A DNA stretch of 64,000 bases from positions 124,001 to 188,000 of the forward strand of contig NZ_FQXV01000009.1 in the NCBI RefSeq assembly GCF_900130065.1, in the 5' to 3' direction. The notes under the pieces were generated by a model. The model had not been told where the DNA came from and did not search any database. It saw only the letters and a program-made list of their open reading frames with translations. Numbering within the stretch: the stretch's first letter is position 1; the number at the start of each line of letters is the position of its first letter. The DNA comes from Sporobacter termitidis DSM 10068 (GTDB taxonomy: Bacteria; Bacillota; Clostridia; Oscillospirales; Oscillospiraceae). The position numbers and the translations under genes are program-made. This document shows positions 41,371 through 50,267 of the stretch, piece after piece.

Positions 41371-42756
41371 TCAGCGTTTGATGATTTTTTGCACGCTCTG
41401 CAAAAGCGGCTTGAAATTGAGCAGCAAGACAATCGCGAACAGTGCCGCCTCATATATGGGCCAATAGCTGAGCTCTTTGAGTAAGATATAGGTCTGCGCC
41501 ATGAGGATGAGAAAATTCGCGCCCAGCGTCAGGATATTGAACCGGATTTTGATGTAATTGCCCGTGTTGACCGCCCGGAGGACGAAGACGAAGATATAGC
41601 AGATAAGCGTGGACAGGGCGGCGCCATTGATCCCGTACGCGGGAATGAGGAAGAGGTTGAGGATTACGTTGACCAGCGCGCCGGCAAACATGGTGACGAG
41701 AGATATAACGCTCTTTTTTTCGACGAAATAGATGCTCTGCAGGAATGTGACGAAGCAGGAGAAAACGGTGGCGATGACCAGAATGGGCATGAACCGCCAG
41801 GATTCAAAAAACGAGGCGTCCACCAGAATCCGCGTTACAAGCTGGGCGCACATGATGAGCCCGGAGGCCCCGATAAAAACGACGGCCTGATAGGATTTGA
41901 AGACCTTTGTAAAAAAGTTGTCTCTCCCCCTGTCGCCCTCCGTCACGGCGGAAATGAGCCACGCGTCGGAGAAAATGTTGCTGACGATCACGATGATCTG
42001 GGGGGCCTTGTTGGATACGGCGTAAAGGCCGTTGGCGGCGCTCCCCATAAAATGCGTCACCAGGAACCGGTCGGAGACGTTCGTGATCCACCAGAAGATC
42101 ATCGACGGCATGAGCGGCACCGAGTATTTGAGCATTGCGAGGGCCGTTTTCCTGTTCAGGCCCCGGAGCCGGATATACCGGTACAGCTTTGCCCGGATGA
42201 ACAGGAATATAATCGACACGGCGTTGGACGCCGAGGTGGCCAGCAGATATCCCGTCACCCCCATTTTGAAGACGACGAGGAAAAGCACCGTGAACAAAAC
42301 CATCAGCACGGTACACAGGATGCCGTCGGCCGCGTACAGCTTGACCTGCTCGCAGGCCCGGATGAAACAGGAGCAGACGGCGTGGAGGGTGGCAAAGAAG
42401 ACGTACAGGTAAATGCCGAGGGTATTTTGTGAAATCGCATCGACGCGGCCGCCCAGCGGAACAAAGGCAAGCAGCACCAGCAACCCGATCAGGCTGGTAA
42501 AAAGGCCCGTCGAAAACACGTCCGTCTTGTCCTCGTTTTTATCAAGCCCGAACCGGAGGATGGCGTTGGCGACGCCGAGGCTGACGACGGGATAGAGGAG
42601 GCTGGCCGTCTGGAAGGCCAGATCGTACGAGCCCATTTCGGCCTTCGTCAATATCCGCGTGGTGATCGGCATCAAAAAGAAGACGAGGAGCTTTGAGCTG
42701 AAGCTGCCGATGCCGACGATGACGGTGTTTTTCGCAAGTTTCCTGTATTGATCCAC
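41371..42756 (-). CDS. Wzx/MurJ-like polysaccharide flippase (MOP superfamily)
   Basis: This 461-residue membrane protein has about 12 to 14 hydrophobic helices and starts with KLAKNTVIVGIGSFSSKLLVF, typical of oligosaccharide flippases. IPAYGINGAALSTLICY near residue 380 is the usual repeat of this family. Such proteins move undecaprenyl-linked sugars across the membrane. No other capsule genes are next to it, so the cargo is unknown. The start is GTG at 42756, five bases after AAGGA; the frame to 42789 lacks a site. A strong terminator follows. Confidence 0.88.
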   Translation of the reverse strand: MDQYRKLAKNTVIVGIGSFSSKLLVFFLMPITTRILTKAEMGSYDLAFQTASLLYPVVSLGVANAILRFGLDKNEDKTDVFSTGLFTSLIGLLVLLAFVPLGGRVDAISQNTLGIYLYVFFATLHAVCSCFIRACEQVKLYAADGILCTVLMVLFTVLFLVVFKMGVTGYLLATSASNAVSIIFLFIRAKLYRYIRLRGLNRKTALAMLKYSVPLMPSMIFWWITNVSDRFLVTHFMGSAANGLYAVSNKAPQIIVIVSNIFSDAWLISAVTEGDRGRDNFFTKVFKSYQAVVFIGASGLIMCAQLVTRILVDASFFESWRFMPILVIATVFSCFVTFLQSIYFVEKKSVISLVTMFAGALVNVILNLFLIPAYGINGAALSTLICYIFVFVLRAVNTGNYIKIRFNILTLGANFLILMAQTYILLKELSYWPIYEAALFAIVLLLNFKPLLQSVQKIIKR

Positions 42757-42885
42757 GGTATTCCTTCCCTGGCCGCCGGGAGCGGCCATCAGACGCAGGG
42801 GCGTTTGGTTTTAATTGCCACAGCCGAGTATAGCACAGGACGCGCCGCCCGTCCACCGGCAGGCGTTGGGGCGGGCGGATGGCTT

Positions 42886-45800
42886 TTATCTGCCGTACTT
42901 TTCCGCCCAGCCGCGCAGCTTCGCCGACAGCGCCGGCGTCAGCCGGGCCCGGTCGGCCCGCCAGGTCCAGTTGCCGGCCGTGGTGCCGGGCGTATTCATC
43001 CGGGCCTCGTCGCCGAGGCCAATAACGTCCTGCAAAGGCGTAATGACCCAGGGGGCGTGCGCGGCGTAAAGCTTCTCCACGAGCTCATTGGCCTTTTTGA
43101 CGGGGTCGTCCCCGGGGTAGCATTCTTCGCACCAGCCCACGGACGTCTGGTTGTCGTGCGTGCCGCTGTAAAAGACGCGCCGGGCGGCCTCCGCCGCCGT
43201 CATGGCCTCCATCTCGTCGGCGGAAAACTGCCAGACGAGCATGCCGGGAAGGCCGGAAAGCTTTAAAAGGTCATTCACCGCCATGTCCAGGGCGCCCAGG
43301 TCCTCCGCGATGGCCGGGAGGCGCCCGAGCCGGCGGCGCATCTCGTCGAAGAATTCTATCCCGGCGCCAATAAGCCATTGCCCTTCCGAGGGGCGCGCGC
43401 CGTCGGGAATGGCAAAATAGGCGGAAAACGACCGGAAGTGGTCGAGGCGGACGGTATCGTACAGCTCGAGGGCGCGCCGGAGCCGCAGCTCCCAGAACAG
43501 ATAGACGCCGTCTTTGTCGCTCTCCCAGTCGTACAGCGGGTTGCCCCAGTCCTGCCCCTCGGGGCTGAAATAGTCGGGCGGCACGCCGCCGTGCAGCGCC
43601 GCATTGCCTTTTTCGTCGAGGCGGAACAGGCTTTGGTGTGTCCAGACGTCGGCGCCGTCGGGCGCGGCGTAAACGGGGAGGTCGCCGATAATCGAGACGC
43701 CCCGGCTGTTTGCATATTGTTTCGCGGCCAGCCAGCAGCGCTGGCGCCGGAACTGCGTTTTTTTATGCCGGGTTATACCGTCCCGGTGCTCTTCAAAGAG
43801 CGCTTCGAGATTTTCCCGCGTCCGCTCGTCCTCCGGCCAGTCCTGCCAGGGCAGGCCGCCGTTTTTCTCCTTCAGTGTCCAGTACAGCGCGTCGTCGTCC
43901 AGCCAGTACGCGTTCTCCCGGCAGAACTCCTCAAACGCGCCGGCATCGGACGAAGCATCGCCGTCCGGCAGCGCGCCGCCCAGGGCGAAGAGCGAGGGGC
44001 TGTAAAAGGGGGAGCCGCCCTTCCCCGCCGGATTCAGGGGCAAAAGCTGCCACAGCCTTTGCCCGCTATCGGCGAGAAAATCGATAAACCGGCGGATATC
44101 GCCGAGCGTCACGCCGCCCTCCGCGCGTTCCGACGGCACGGAGCCCAGGGCGCAGAGGATGCCGGCGGCTCTGGGGAGCCCGGTCCGCGCCGGCGGGGCG
44201 CTTTTGAGATACAGCAGCCTGGCCGTCAGGGGTTCCAGCGTCACCGTCAGGGTGCCGTTTTCCCCGGGGAGCTCCTCCGAAGTCAAAAGGTCGAGGATAT
44301 ATCCGGCCCCGGTTTGGACCGTCACCGTCTCGCGCTCGAAGATGCCCCTGTTGACAATCAGGCGGACTTCTTCATCCCCGGCCCGGCGGCTGATGGAGAA
44401 AACATGCGCCGTCAGCCCCTCGGGGACAAATTCGCCCCGGCGCAGGGGCCGGTACTGGCGCCGGAGCAGCCCGAGCAGGCGGTAATGGTCCAGAAGCTCC
44501 GGGTCCTCGCGCCCCCAGGGGAACGGCGCGCGGTTTAACGGGTCCTCAAAGCCCTGGGCGCCCGCTTCGTCGCCGTAGTAGACACAGGGCACGCCCTCGG
44601 CCGTGAACTGGATGAGCGACAAAAGCTTCAGCCGCGCCTTGGCCAGCGCGTATTTGTCGGGAGGAAGCGTATAATATTCCTTTTCCCCGTCCGGCAGGTT
44701 TTCCGGCGCGTCGCCAAGGGCGGTCAGCGCCCGGACCCTGTCGTGGCTGCCGACCAGATTGAGCGCCGACCGGAGCTGCTCGGGCGGGTAATTTTCCTTG
44801 AGGCTCATGAGCGCGGCGGCCAGGTCAAAGGCGCTGCTTTTACCGAGCATATAGTCCAGCGCCGACAGCCGGAAGGGGTAATTCATCACGGACTGCAGCG
44901 CCCCGCCCAAGAGATACGTCCGGCGGACGCCGTAGCTGACCTTATTGCTGGCGTCCTCCCAGACCTCTCCCAGCAGGAGCGTGCCCGGAGTCGTCTCCTC
45001 CATGGCGCGGCGGATGCCCCGGATAAAATCGTCCGGCAGCTCGTCCGCCACGTCCAGCCGCCAGCCGGCGGCGCCCTGCTCCAGCCAGTGCCGGACGACG
45101 CTGTCCGGTCCGCCGTAGATAAAATCCCTGTAGGATTTTTGGTTTTTGTCCACCTTTGGCAGGTCATCGACGCCCCACCAGCTGTCGTATTTGTCCGGGA
45201 AGCTGTCAAATCGATACCAGTCGTAATAGGGCGACGAGGGGCCCCTGTACGCGCCGGCGCCCCCGTAATTGCCGTATTTGTCAAAATAGACGCTGTCCGC
45301 CCCCGTGTGGCTGAAAACCCCGTCCAATATAAGGCGGATGCCAAGCGCCCCGGCGGCCTTGGCAAGGCTTTTAAAGCTCTCCCCGTCGCCGAGGGCGGGG
45401 TCGAGCTTCATATAATCGGCGGTATCGTACCGGTGATTGCTGGCGGCCTCAAAGATCGGGTTCAAGTATATGGCGCCGACGCCGAGGCTCTTTAAGTATA
45501 AAAGCTTTTCCCGGATGCCGGTAAGCGTGCCGCCGAAGAACGGCCAGCGGGTCACCGCGCCGCCCGCATTCTTCGTGTAAAAGGGCGTGTCGTGCCAGTC
45601 CTCCTGAAAGACGCGGGCCGGGCCGCGCCAGCCCTCCGGGCGGCGGGCGTTTTTCCGCCGCTCCTCCCAGTCGCCGCCCCGGCGGAACCTGTCGGGAAAA
45701 AGCTGATAGACGACGGCGTCCTCAAACCACGCGGGCGCGCCGCTCTCCTCATACACCGTGATCTGGTACGGCGCCGGTGCCGTCTCCGACAGCCGCCCCG

Positions 45801-46101
45801 GCCCGCCGAGGCGCGCGTCGTTGTTGCCGTAATACCGGATGCCTCCATCGTCGCCCCGGACGGCAAAGTAATACCACAGGAGCGCCCCCTCCGGGGGCGT
45901 TTGTATCGTCACGGAGAACCGGCTTTGCCCGGATTCCTCCCGCGCCATCGGGACGTTCTCCACTTCCCGGCCGTCCCTCCAGAGAACGAGAGAGCATGAA
46001 ACCGCCGCCACATCCAGAGACAGGCGCACCGCCTCACCGGCCCGGACGGCGCCGAAGGGGTTTCTGTAATTCAAATCGTGTGAATTGTGATAAGCTTCCA
46101 T
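42886..46101 (-). CDS. GH13 alpha-glucan hydrolase fused to GH77 4-alpha-glucanotransferase
   Basis: This 1071-residue protein joins two glycogen/maltodextrin enzymes. Residues about 1-115 form a starch-binding-like N domain. Residues about 120-640 are a neopullulanase-type GH13 barrel with nucleophile Asp350 (WRLDVADE), acid Glu379 (LGEVWED) and Asp454 (GSHDRVR). Residues about 655-1071 are a complete MalQ-like GH77 domain with Asp887 (RLDHFRSF), Glu933 (AEDLG) and Asp983 (GTHDNQTS). All six catalytic residues are present, so both halves should work. It lies 317 bases downstream of glgA and is likely the degradation or remodelling end of the glycogen operon. It has no signal peptide. Confidence 0.93.
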   Translation of the reverse strand: MEAYHNSHDLNYRNPFGAVRAGEAVRLSLDVAAVSCSLVLWRDGREVENVPMAREESGQSRFSVTIQTPPEGALLWYYFAVRGDDGGIRYYGNNDARLGGPGRLSETAPAPYQITVYEESGAPAWFEDAVVYQLFPDRFRRGGDWEERRKNARRPEGWRGPARVFQEDWHDTPFYTKNAGGAVTRWPFFGGTLTGIREKLLYLKSLGVGAIYLNPIFEAASNHRYDTADYMKLDPALGDGESFKSLAKAAGALGIRLILDGVFSHTGADSVYFDKYGNYGGAGAYRGPSSPYYDWYRFDSFPDKYDSWWGVDDLPKVDKNQKSYRDFIYGGPDSVVRHWLEQGAAGWRLDVADELPDDFIRGIRRAMEETTPGTLLLGEVWEDASNKVSYGVRRTYLLGGALQSVMNYPFRLSALDYMLGKSSAFDLAAALMSLKENYPPEQLRSALNLVGSHDRVRALTALGDAPENLPDGEKEYYTLPPDKYALAKARLKLLSLIQFTAEGVPCVYYGDEAGAQGFEDPLNRAPFPWGREDPELLDHYRLLGLLRRQYRPLRRGEFVPEGLTAHVFSISRRAGDEEVRLIVNRGIFERETVTVQTGAGYILDLLTSEELPGENGTLTVTLEPLTARLLYLKSAPPARTGLPRAAGILCALGSVPSERAEGGVTLGDIRRFIDFLADSGQRLWQLLPLNPAGKGGSPFYSPSLFALGGALPDGDASSDAGAFEEFCRENAYWLDDDALYWTLKEKNGGLPWQDWPEDERTRENLEALFEEHRDGITRHKKTQFRRQRCWLAAKQYANSRGVSIIGDLPVYAAPDGADVWTHQSLFRLDEKGNAALHGGVPPDYFSPEGQDWGNPLYDWESDKDGVYLFWELRLRRALELYDTVRLDHFRSFSAYFAIPDGARPSEGQWLIGAGIEFFDEMRRRLGRLPAIAEDLGALDMAVNDLLKLSGLPGMLVWQFSADEMEAMTAAEAARRVFYSGTHDNQTSVGWCEECYPGDDPVKKANELVEKLYAAHAPWVITPLQDVIGLGDEARMNTPGTTAGNWTWRADRARLTPALSAKLRGWAEKYGR

Positions 46102-46231
46102 ATAAAATCCTCAGTCGGCCGTGCGGACATTTGCTTATAGTGTATGCGCACGGCGGGAGCAAGCCCGCCCTGCGGGTGCTTGGCCATTGCATTCGTCAAA
46201 TCGCCGCCCGACACTTCCCGTTAAAAGGAAT

Positions 46232-46363
46232 TTAGCGTATAGGCTGTCCTATACGCTTATCGAGCCTCCATTGGGGAGCCGGCCCATCATCGCCCCAGTA
46301 TTCATCCAGAGCCATAATTTTCTCATCTTCCATCGAGAAAAATGATGTTACGTAGAAAGACAT
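46232..46363 (-). CDS. Possible 43-residue small protein between glgA and the GH13-GH77 gene
   Basis: An open frame of 43 residues starts MSFYVTSFFSMEDEKIMAL and continues through DEYWGDDGPAPQWRLDKRIG, with balanced composition and non-random codons. The reading frame stays open about 12 codons upstream without a good ribosome binding site; an internal ATG (MEDEKI) at 46333 is another possible start. The last codons form one arm of a 10-bp hairpin. I do not recognise a family, and it may be a gene remnant. The rest of the 317-base gap contains only a GGCGGG/CCCGCC hairpin near 46153. Confidence 0.3.
   Translation of the reverse strand: MSFYVTSFFSMEDEKIMALDEYWGDDGPAPQWRLDKRIGQPIR
46234..46257 (-). 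terminator. Hairpin at the end of the small frame after glgA
   Basis: AGCGTATAGG (46234-46243) and CCTATACGCT (46248-46257) form a perfect 10-bp stem with a 4-base loop. On the - strand AAATTCCTTTTAA follows, so partial termination between glgA and the GH13-GH77 gene is possible. Confidence 0.5.
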
Positions 46364-46418
46364 TCCGTATGCCCAGACATGCGCAACAGTAATCTCTGTT
46401 TATTAAGCTATGCCGACA

Positions 46419-47870
46419 TCATGCTTTCAGCAGCCCCCGGTACAGCGCCGTATACTTTTCCGCCGAGGCGTTCCAGGAGAAGTCCGCGGCCATGGCGTTT
46501 TTCATCAGGCGCTCCCAGGCGGGCCTGTCGCCGGAATACACCTGGATGGCGCGGCGGACGGTGTCCAGCAGCTCGTGGGCGTTGAAGTTTTTGAAGCTGA
46601 AGCCGGTGCCCGCGCCGGTAAACTGATTGTACGGCGTCACGCTGTCCTTCAGCCCGCCGGTCTCCCGGACGATGGGGAGTGTGCCGTAGCGCATGGCGAT
46701 CATCTGCGTCAGGCCGCAGGGCTCGAACAGCGACGGGATGAGGATCATGTCCCCGCCGGCATAGAACTTCCGGGACAGGCGCTCGTCAAAGGCCAGGCGC
46801 GCGGCCACTTTTCCCGGATATTTCCCGGCAAAGTGCGAAAACGCGTCCTCATATTTTTTATCGCCGACGCCGAGGACGGCCAGCTGCATGTTTTCCCCCG
46901 GCAGCTCGTCCAGTATCCGGACGACGAGGTCCAGCCCCTTTTGCTCCGTCAGGCGGCTGACGAGGATCGCCAGCGGGGTATCGTCCCTGACCTCCAGCCC
47001 CAGCTCGGCCTGGAGGCGTTTTTTATTTTCTGCCTTCCCGCTGAGATCATCGGCGGTATATAACGCGTAAAGCGCCGTGTCCGCTGCCGGGTCATAGGCC
47101 GAGCTGTCGATGCCGTTCAATATGCCCGTGAGGACGTTCCGCCGCCTGTTCAGGATATCCTGGGCCCGTTCCCCGTAAAAATCCGTGCGGATTTCCTCGG
47201 CATAGGCGGGGCTGACGGTGGTGATGGCGTCGGCGTAATTGAGCCCGCCGCGCATATAATTGATCGCGTCGAACTGCGCCAGCTGGTCGGCGGCGGCGGG
47301 GTACCCGTCGAGGCCCAGCACGTCGCCAAGGTAAAACCTGGAGAAAACGCCCTGGAATTTGAGGTTGTGGATGGTGAAGACTGTTTTTATATCCCGGTAC
47401 TTGTCCGCGCCGCCATACAGCTCCCGCAGGTAGACGGGGACGAGAGCGGCGTGCCAGTCATGGCAGTGAAGCACCCGCGGGAAGAAGCCGGGCATATGCG
47501 CAAGGCACTCCAGCACGGCCTTTGAGAAAAACGCGACGCGCTCGCCGTCGTCATCGTACCCGTAGAGCCTGTCGCGCTTGAAGTAATACTCGTTGTCCAC
47601 AAAGTAAAAAACGACGCCGCGGTGCGTAAGCGTCTCCAGGCCGCAGTACTGGTCCCGCCAGGCCAGGCGCACCCTGAAGTCGGCCACAGGGGTCATCGCG
47701 GCCCTGTACTCCTGCGGGATCGTCCCGAATTTGGGCAAAATGACACGGGCGTCCACGCCGGCTTTTTGCAGTGCGCCGGGCAGACTGCCGCAGACGTCGC
47801 CGAGGCCGCCCGTTTTCGCGAAGGGCTCCGCCTCAAAGGCGGCAAAGAGAACTTTCAGCTGATCGGCCAT
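46419..47870 (-). CDS. glgA: Glycogen synthase (ADP-glucose)
   Basis: This 483-residue GT5 enzyme extends alpha-1,4-glucan from ADP-glucose. The N-terminal ADP-glucose loop KTGGLGDVCGSLP starts at residue 19, HDWHAALVPVYL and FTIHNLKFQG follow, and the C-terminal part has SRLTEQKGLDLV, PSLFEPCGLTQMIAMRYG and the RETGGLKDSV loop. The ATG at 47870 has GGGAG upstream; the longer frame to 47900 is not supported. It follows glgD after 118 bases that contain three short palindromic repeats. Confidence 0.96.
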   Translation of the reverse strand: MADQLKVLFAAFEAEPFAKTGGLGDVCGSLPGALQKAGVDARVILPKFGTIPQEYRAAMTPVADFRVRLAWRDQYCGLETLTHRGVVFYFVDNEYYFKRDRLYGYDDDGERVAFFSKAVLECLAHMPGFFPRVLHCHDWHAALVPVYLRELYGGADKYRDIKTVFTIHNLKFQGVFSRFYLGDVLGLDGYPAAADQLAQFDAINYMRGGLNYADAITTVSPAYAEEIRTDFYGERAQDILNRRRNVLTGILNGIDSSAYDPAADTALYALYTADDLSGKAENKKRLQAELGLEVRDDTPLAILVSRLTEQKGLDLVVRILDELPGENMQLAVLGVGDKKYEDAFSHFAGKYPGKVAARLAFDERLSRKFYAGGDMILIPSLFEPCGLTQMIAMRYGTLPIVRETGGLKDSVTPYNQFTGAGTGFSFKNFNAHELLDTVRRAIQVYSGDRPAWERLMKNAMAADFSWNASAEKYTALYRGLLKA

Positions 47871-47890
47871 ATAAATCTCCCAGTTTGATG

Positions 47891-47973
47891 AGGCGAACAC
47901 AGTTCGGCCCTACGGCATTGTACGTCCGGCGAACACGGTTCGCCATGCCCGTAGGGGCGATCTGTGATCGCCC
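47891..47973. repeat. Three dispersed GTAGGGG/GGCGAAC-type palindromes between glgD and glgA
   Basis: The gap holds AGGCGAACACAGTTCGGCCC (47891-47910), GGCGAACACGGTTCGCC (47928-47944) and GTAGGGGCGATCTGTGATCGCCC, shown as GTAGGGGCGATCTGTGATCG (47951-47970) plus CCC. They share ends and cores with the units near 26.66 and 31.7-31.86 kb and would form hairpins inside the glg mRNA. Confidence 0.7.
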
Positions 47974-47988
47974 GTTGCGCAACAAGTC

Positions 47989-49092
47989 TCAGACGTCCTG
48001 TCCCTTGCCGACAAGGATCGGCGCGTCGGGATTCCCGAAGAGCTTGACGCCCGGGCGGATGACGGCGTATTTATCGCAGATGACGTTTTCCAGGATGGAC
48101 TCCCGGTGGATCACCGTATTCTGCATGACGACGGCGTTACGCACAACGGCGTGCTCTTCGATGGTAACGCCGCGGAAGATGATGCTGTTTTCCACCGTGC
48201 CCTTGATGATGCAGCCGGAGGAGACAAGGGCGTTTCTGACGCTGGCGGCCGGCCAGTATTTCGCCGGGGGGCTGTCCTGAATCTTTGTGATGATCGGCCG
48301 GTCCGGCCGGAAAAGCTCCCGGTTCACCTCGGGGTTTAAAAGCTCCTGGCTGCAGCGCATATAGCACGCCACGCTGTCGGCGTTGCCCATATAGCCGGTA
48401 AACTCATAGCCGCTCACGTACAGATGGCTGAGATTTTCGACGATGATATCCGTCAGGTCCAGATAGCTCGTCTCCTCGTACCAGCTGATGAACTTTAAAA
48501 GCAGGTCCCGGCTCATGATAAAGGCGTCCATAAAGCAGTTGTCGGCGCCTATGGGCGCGTCGTGGGCGGCGGTGACCTCCCCGTTCTCCGCCACGTCCAG
48601 GTAAAGCTCCTTCGTCCCGCAGGCGGCGTCGGTCTTTTTATAGATCAGGGTGATATCGGCGCCGCTGGCGGTGTGCTGCTCCGCCACATCCTGAAAATCG
48701 ATATTGAAAACCTTGCTGCAGCCCGATATTACAACGAGGTCGAAGTTGCTGCGGTCCAGATACGGCCTGTTGCGGAGGATATCCCGGAGCAGGAACTTGC
48801 CCTGCACGTTTTTCAGGCCGTAGATCGAGCCGGGCAGGATGAACATGCCCCCCACCTTCCGGCTCAGCGCCCACTCCTTGCCGACCCCCACGTGGTCCAT
48901 GATGGAGCGGTACATATAGGGCGTGATCAGCCCGACGGTGAAGATGCCGGAATTGACCATATTGGACAGCGGGAAGTCCACCAGCCGGTAGCGCCCGCCG
49001 AAGGGCAGCGAGGCCACGGGACGGTCCTTCGTCAGCTGGGCGAAGGAGTCGCTCTGATAATTGGCGGCAATGATGCCCATCATTCTTTTCAT
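47989..49092 (-). CDS. glgD: Glucose-1-phosphate adenylyltransferase subunit GlgD
   Basis: This 367-residue protein is the GlgD-type partner of GlgC. It keeps the nucleotidyltransferase shape (VASLPFGGRYRLVDFPLSNM, then SGCSKVFNID) and the left-handed beta-helix end, but the N terminus MGIIAANYQSD replaces the GlgC glycine-rich loop GGQGSRL, as expected for the regulatory subunit that modulates GlgC. The GlgC/GlgD pair is typical of Firmicutes. It starts 11 bases after glgC. Confidence 0.95.
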   Translation of the reverse strand: MKRMMGIIAANYQSDSFAQLTKDRPVASLPFGGRYRLVDFPLSNMVNSGIFTVGLITPYMYRSIMDHVGVGKEWALSRKVGGMFILPGSIYGLKNVQGKFLLRDILRNRPYLDRSNFDLVVISGCSKVFNIDFQDVAEQHTASGADITLIYKKTDAACGTKELYLDVAENGEVTAAHDAPIGADNCFMDAFIMSRDLLLKFISWYEETSYLDLTDIIVENLSHLYVSGYEFTGYMGNADSVACYMRCSQELLNPEVNRELFRPDRPIITKIQDSPPAKYWPAASVRNALVSSGCIIKGTVENSIIFRGVTIEEHAVVRNAVVMQNTVIHRESILENVICDKYAVIRPGVKLFGNPDAPILVGKGQDV

Positions 49093-49103
49093 ATCGATCC
49101 CCC

Positions 49104-50240
49104 TCAGCCGGCCTGGCAGCGCTCACCGTCACCCAGGACGGCGATTTTGGCGGTCCCGCCGCAGAAGCAGGCGCCTTTTCCGATGACGGCGCCCTCGCCC
49201 ACGATGGCCCGGACCACCTGGGCGCCCTCCTCCACCCTGGCTCCCGGCAGCAGGATGGACGCGTCGACAAGGGCCCCCGCGCCGACGTACACGTCGGAGC
49301 TGAGGATCGAGCGGCGCACCTCGCCCAAAATCGTGCAGCCGTTGCAGATGAGACTCCCCTTGACGACGCCGGTCAGTCCGATGTAATGGGGTGGATATAT
49401 GTTGGAGTTTGAAAAAACGCGCATGTCCCGCTCGAAGATGTTGAAGTCCGGCTCCTCGACCAGGAGCCCCATCTGTGCCTCATAGTAGCTGTCGATGGTG
49501 CCGACATCCTTCCAGTAGCCGGAAAACCGGTAGGCGAACACCTGTCTTTTCCGGCGCAGCATGGCGGGAATGACGTCCTTGCCGAAGTCTTTTTCCGACG
49601 CGTCGTCGTTGTGGTCCGAGGTCAGGACGCGCCGGAGCATGTCCCACTTAAAAATATAAATGCCCATGGAGGCGAGATTGCTCTTCGGCTTTGACGGCTT
49701 CTCCGCAAACTCCGTGATGCGCATGTTTTCGTCGGCGCTCATCACCCCGAACCGGCCGGCCTCCTCCCAGGGCACCTCGATCACGGAGATGGTCAGGTCG
49801 GCGCCGTTTTTCTTATGAAACGCCAGCATGGCGCTGTAATCCATTTTGTACAGATGGTCGCCGGATAAAATCAAAACGTGTTCCGGGTCGTAGCTATCGA
49901 TAAAATCGATGTTCTGATAGATGGCGTCGGCCGTGCCCTTGTACCAGGAGCCGCCCGTTTCCGTATACGCCGGCGCCAGCAGGTGGACGCCGCCGCTGGC
50001 AACGTCCAGGTCCCAGGCCTCTCCCGTGCCGATATAGGCGTTTAAAATAAGCGGCTTGTACTGCGTCAGCACGCCCACCGTGTCGATGCCGGAATTGACG
50101 CAGTTGCTCAGGGAGAAATCGATGATCCTGTACTTGCCGCCGAACACGACGGCGGGTTTGGCTTTTTTCTTTGTCAGCACGCCGAGCCTGCTGCCCTGGC
50201 CTCCCGCCAGCAGCATCGCGAGGCACTCTTTTTTCCTCAT
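49104..50240 (-). CDS. glgC: Glucose-1-phosphate adenylyltransferase catalytic subunit
   Basis: This 378-residue enzyme makes ADP-glucose from glucose-1-phosphate and ATP, the committed step of glycogen synthesis. [20 protein letters not shown] is the complete substrate loop, and [26 protein letters not shown] and [10 protein letters not shown] follow. The C-terminal beta-helix is complete. It lies 27 bases after glgP and 11 bases before glgD. Confidence 0.96.
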   Translation of the reverse strand: MRKKECLAMLLAGGQGSRLGVLTKKKAKPAVVFGGKYRIIDFSLSNCVNSGIDTVGVLTQYKPLILNAYIGTGEAWDLDVASGGVHLLAPAYTETGGSWYKGTADAIYQNIDFIDSYDPEHVLILSGDHLYKMDYSAMLAFHKKNGADLTISVIEVPWEEAGRFGVMSADENMRITEFAEKPSKPKSNLASMGIYIFKWDMLRRVLTSDHNDDASEKDFGKDVIPAMLRRKRQVFAYRFSGYWKDVGTIDSYYEAQMGLLVEEPDFNIFERDMRVFSNSNIYPPHYIGLTGVVKGSLICNGCTILGEVRRSILSSDVYVGAGALVDASILLPGARVEEGAQVVRAIVGEGAVIGKGACFCGGTAKIAVLGDGERCQAG

Positions 50241-50267
50241 TTGCGCAGCATCTCCCGTTTATATATA

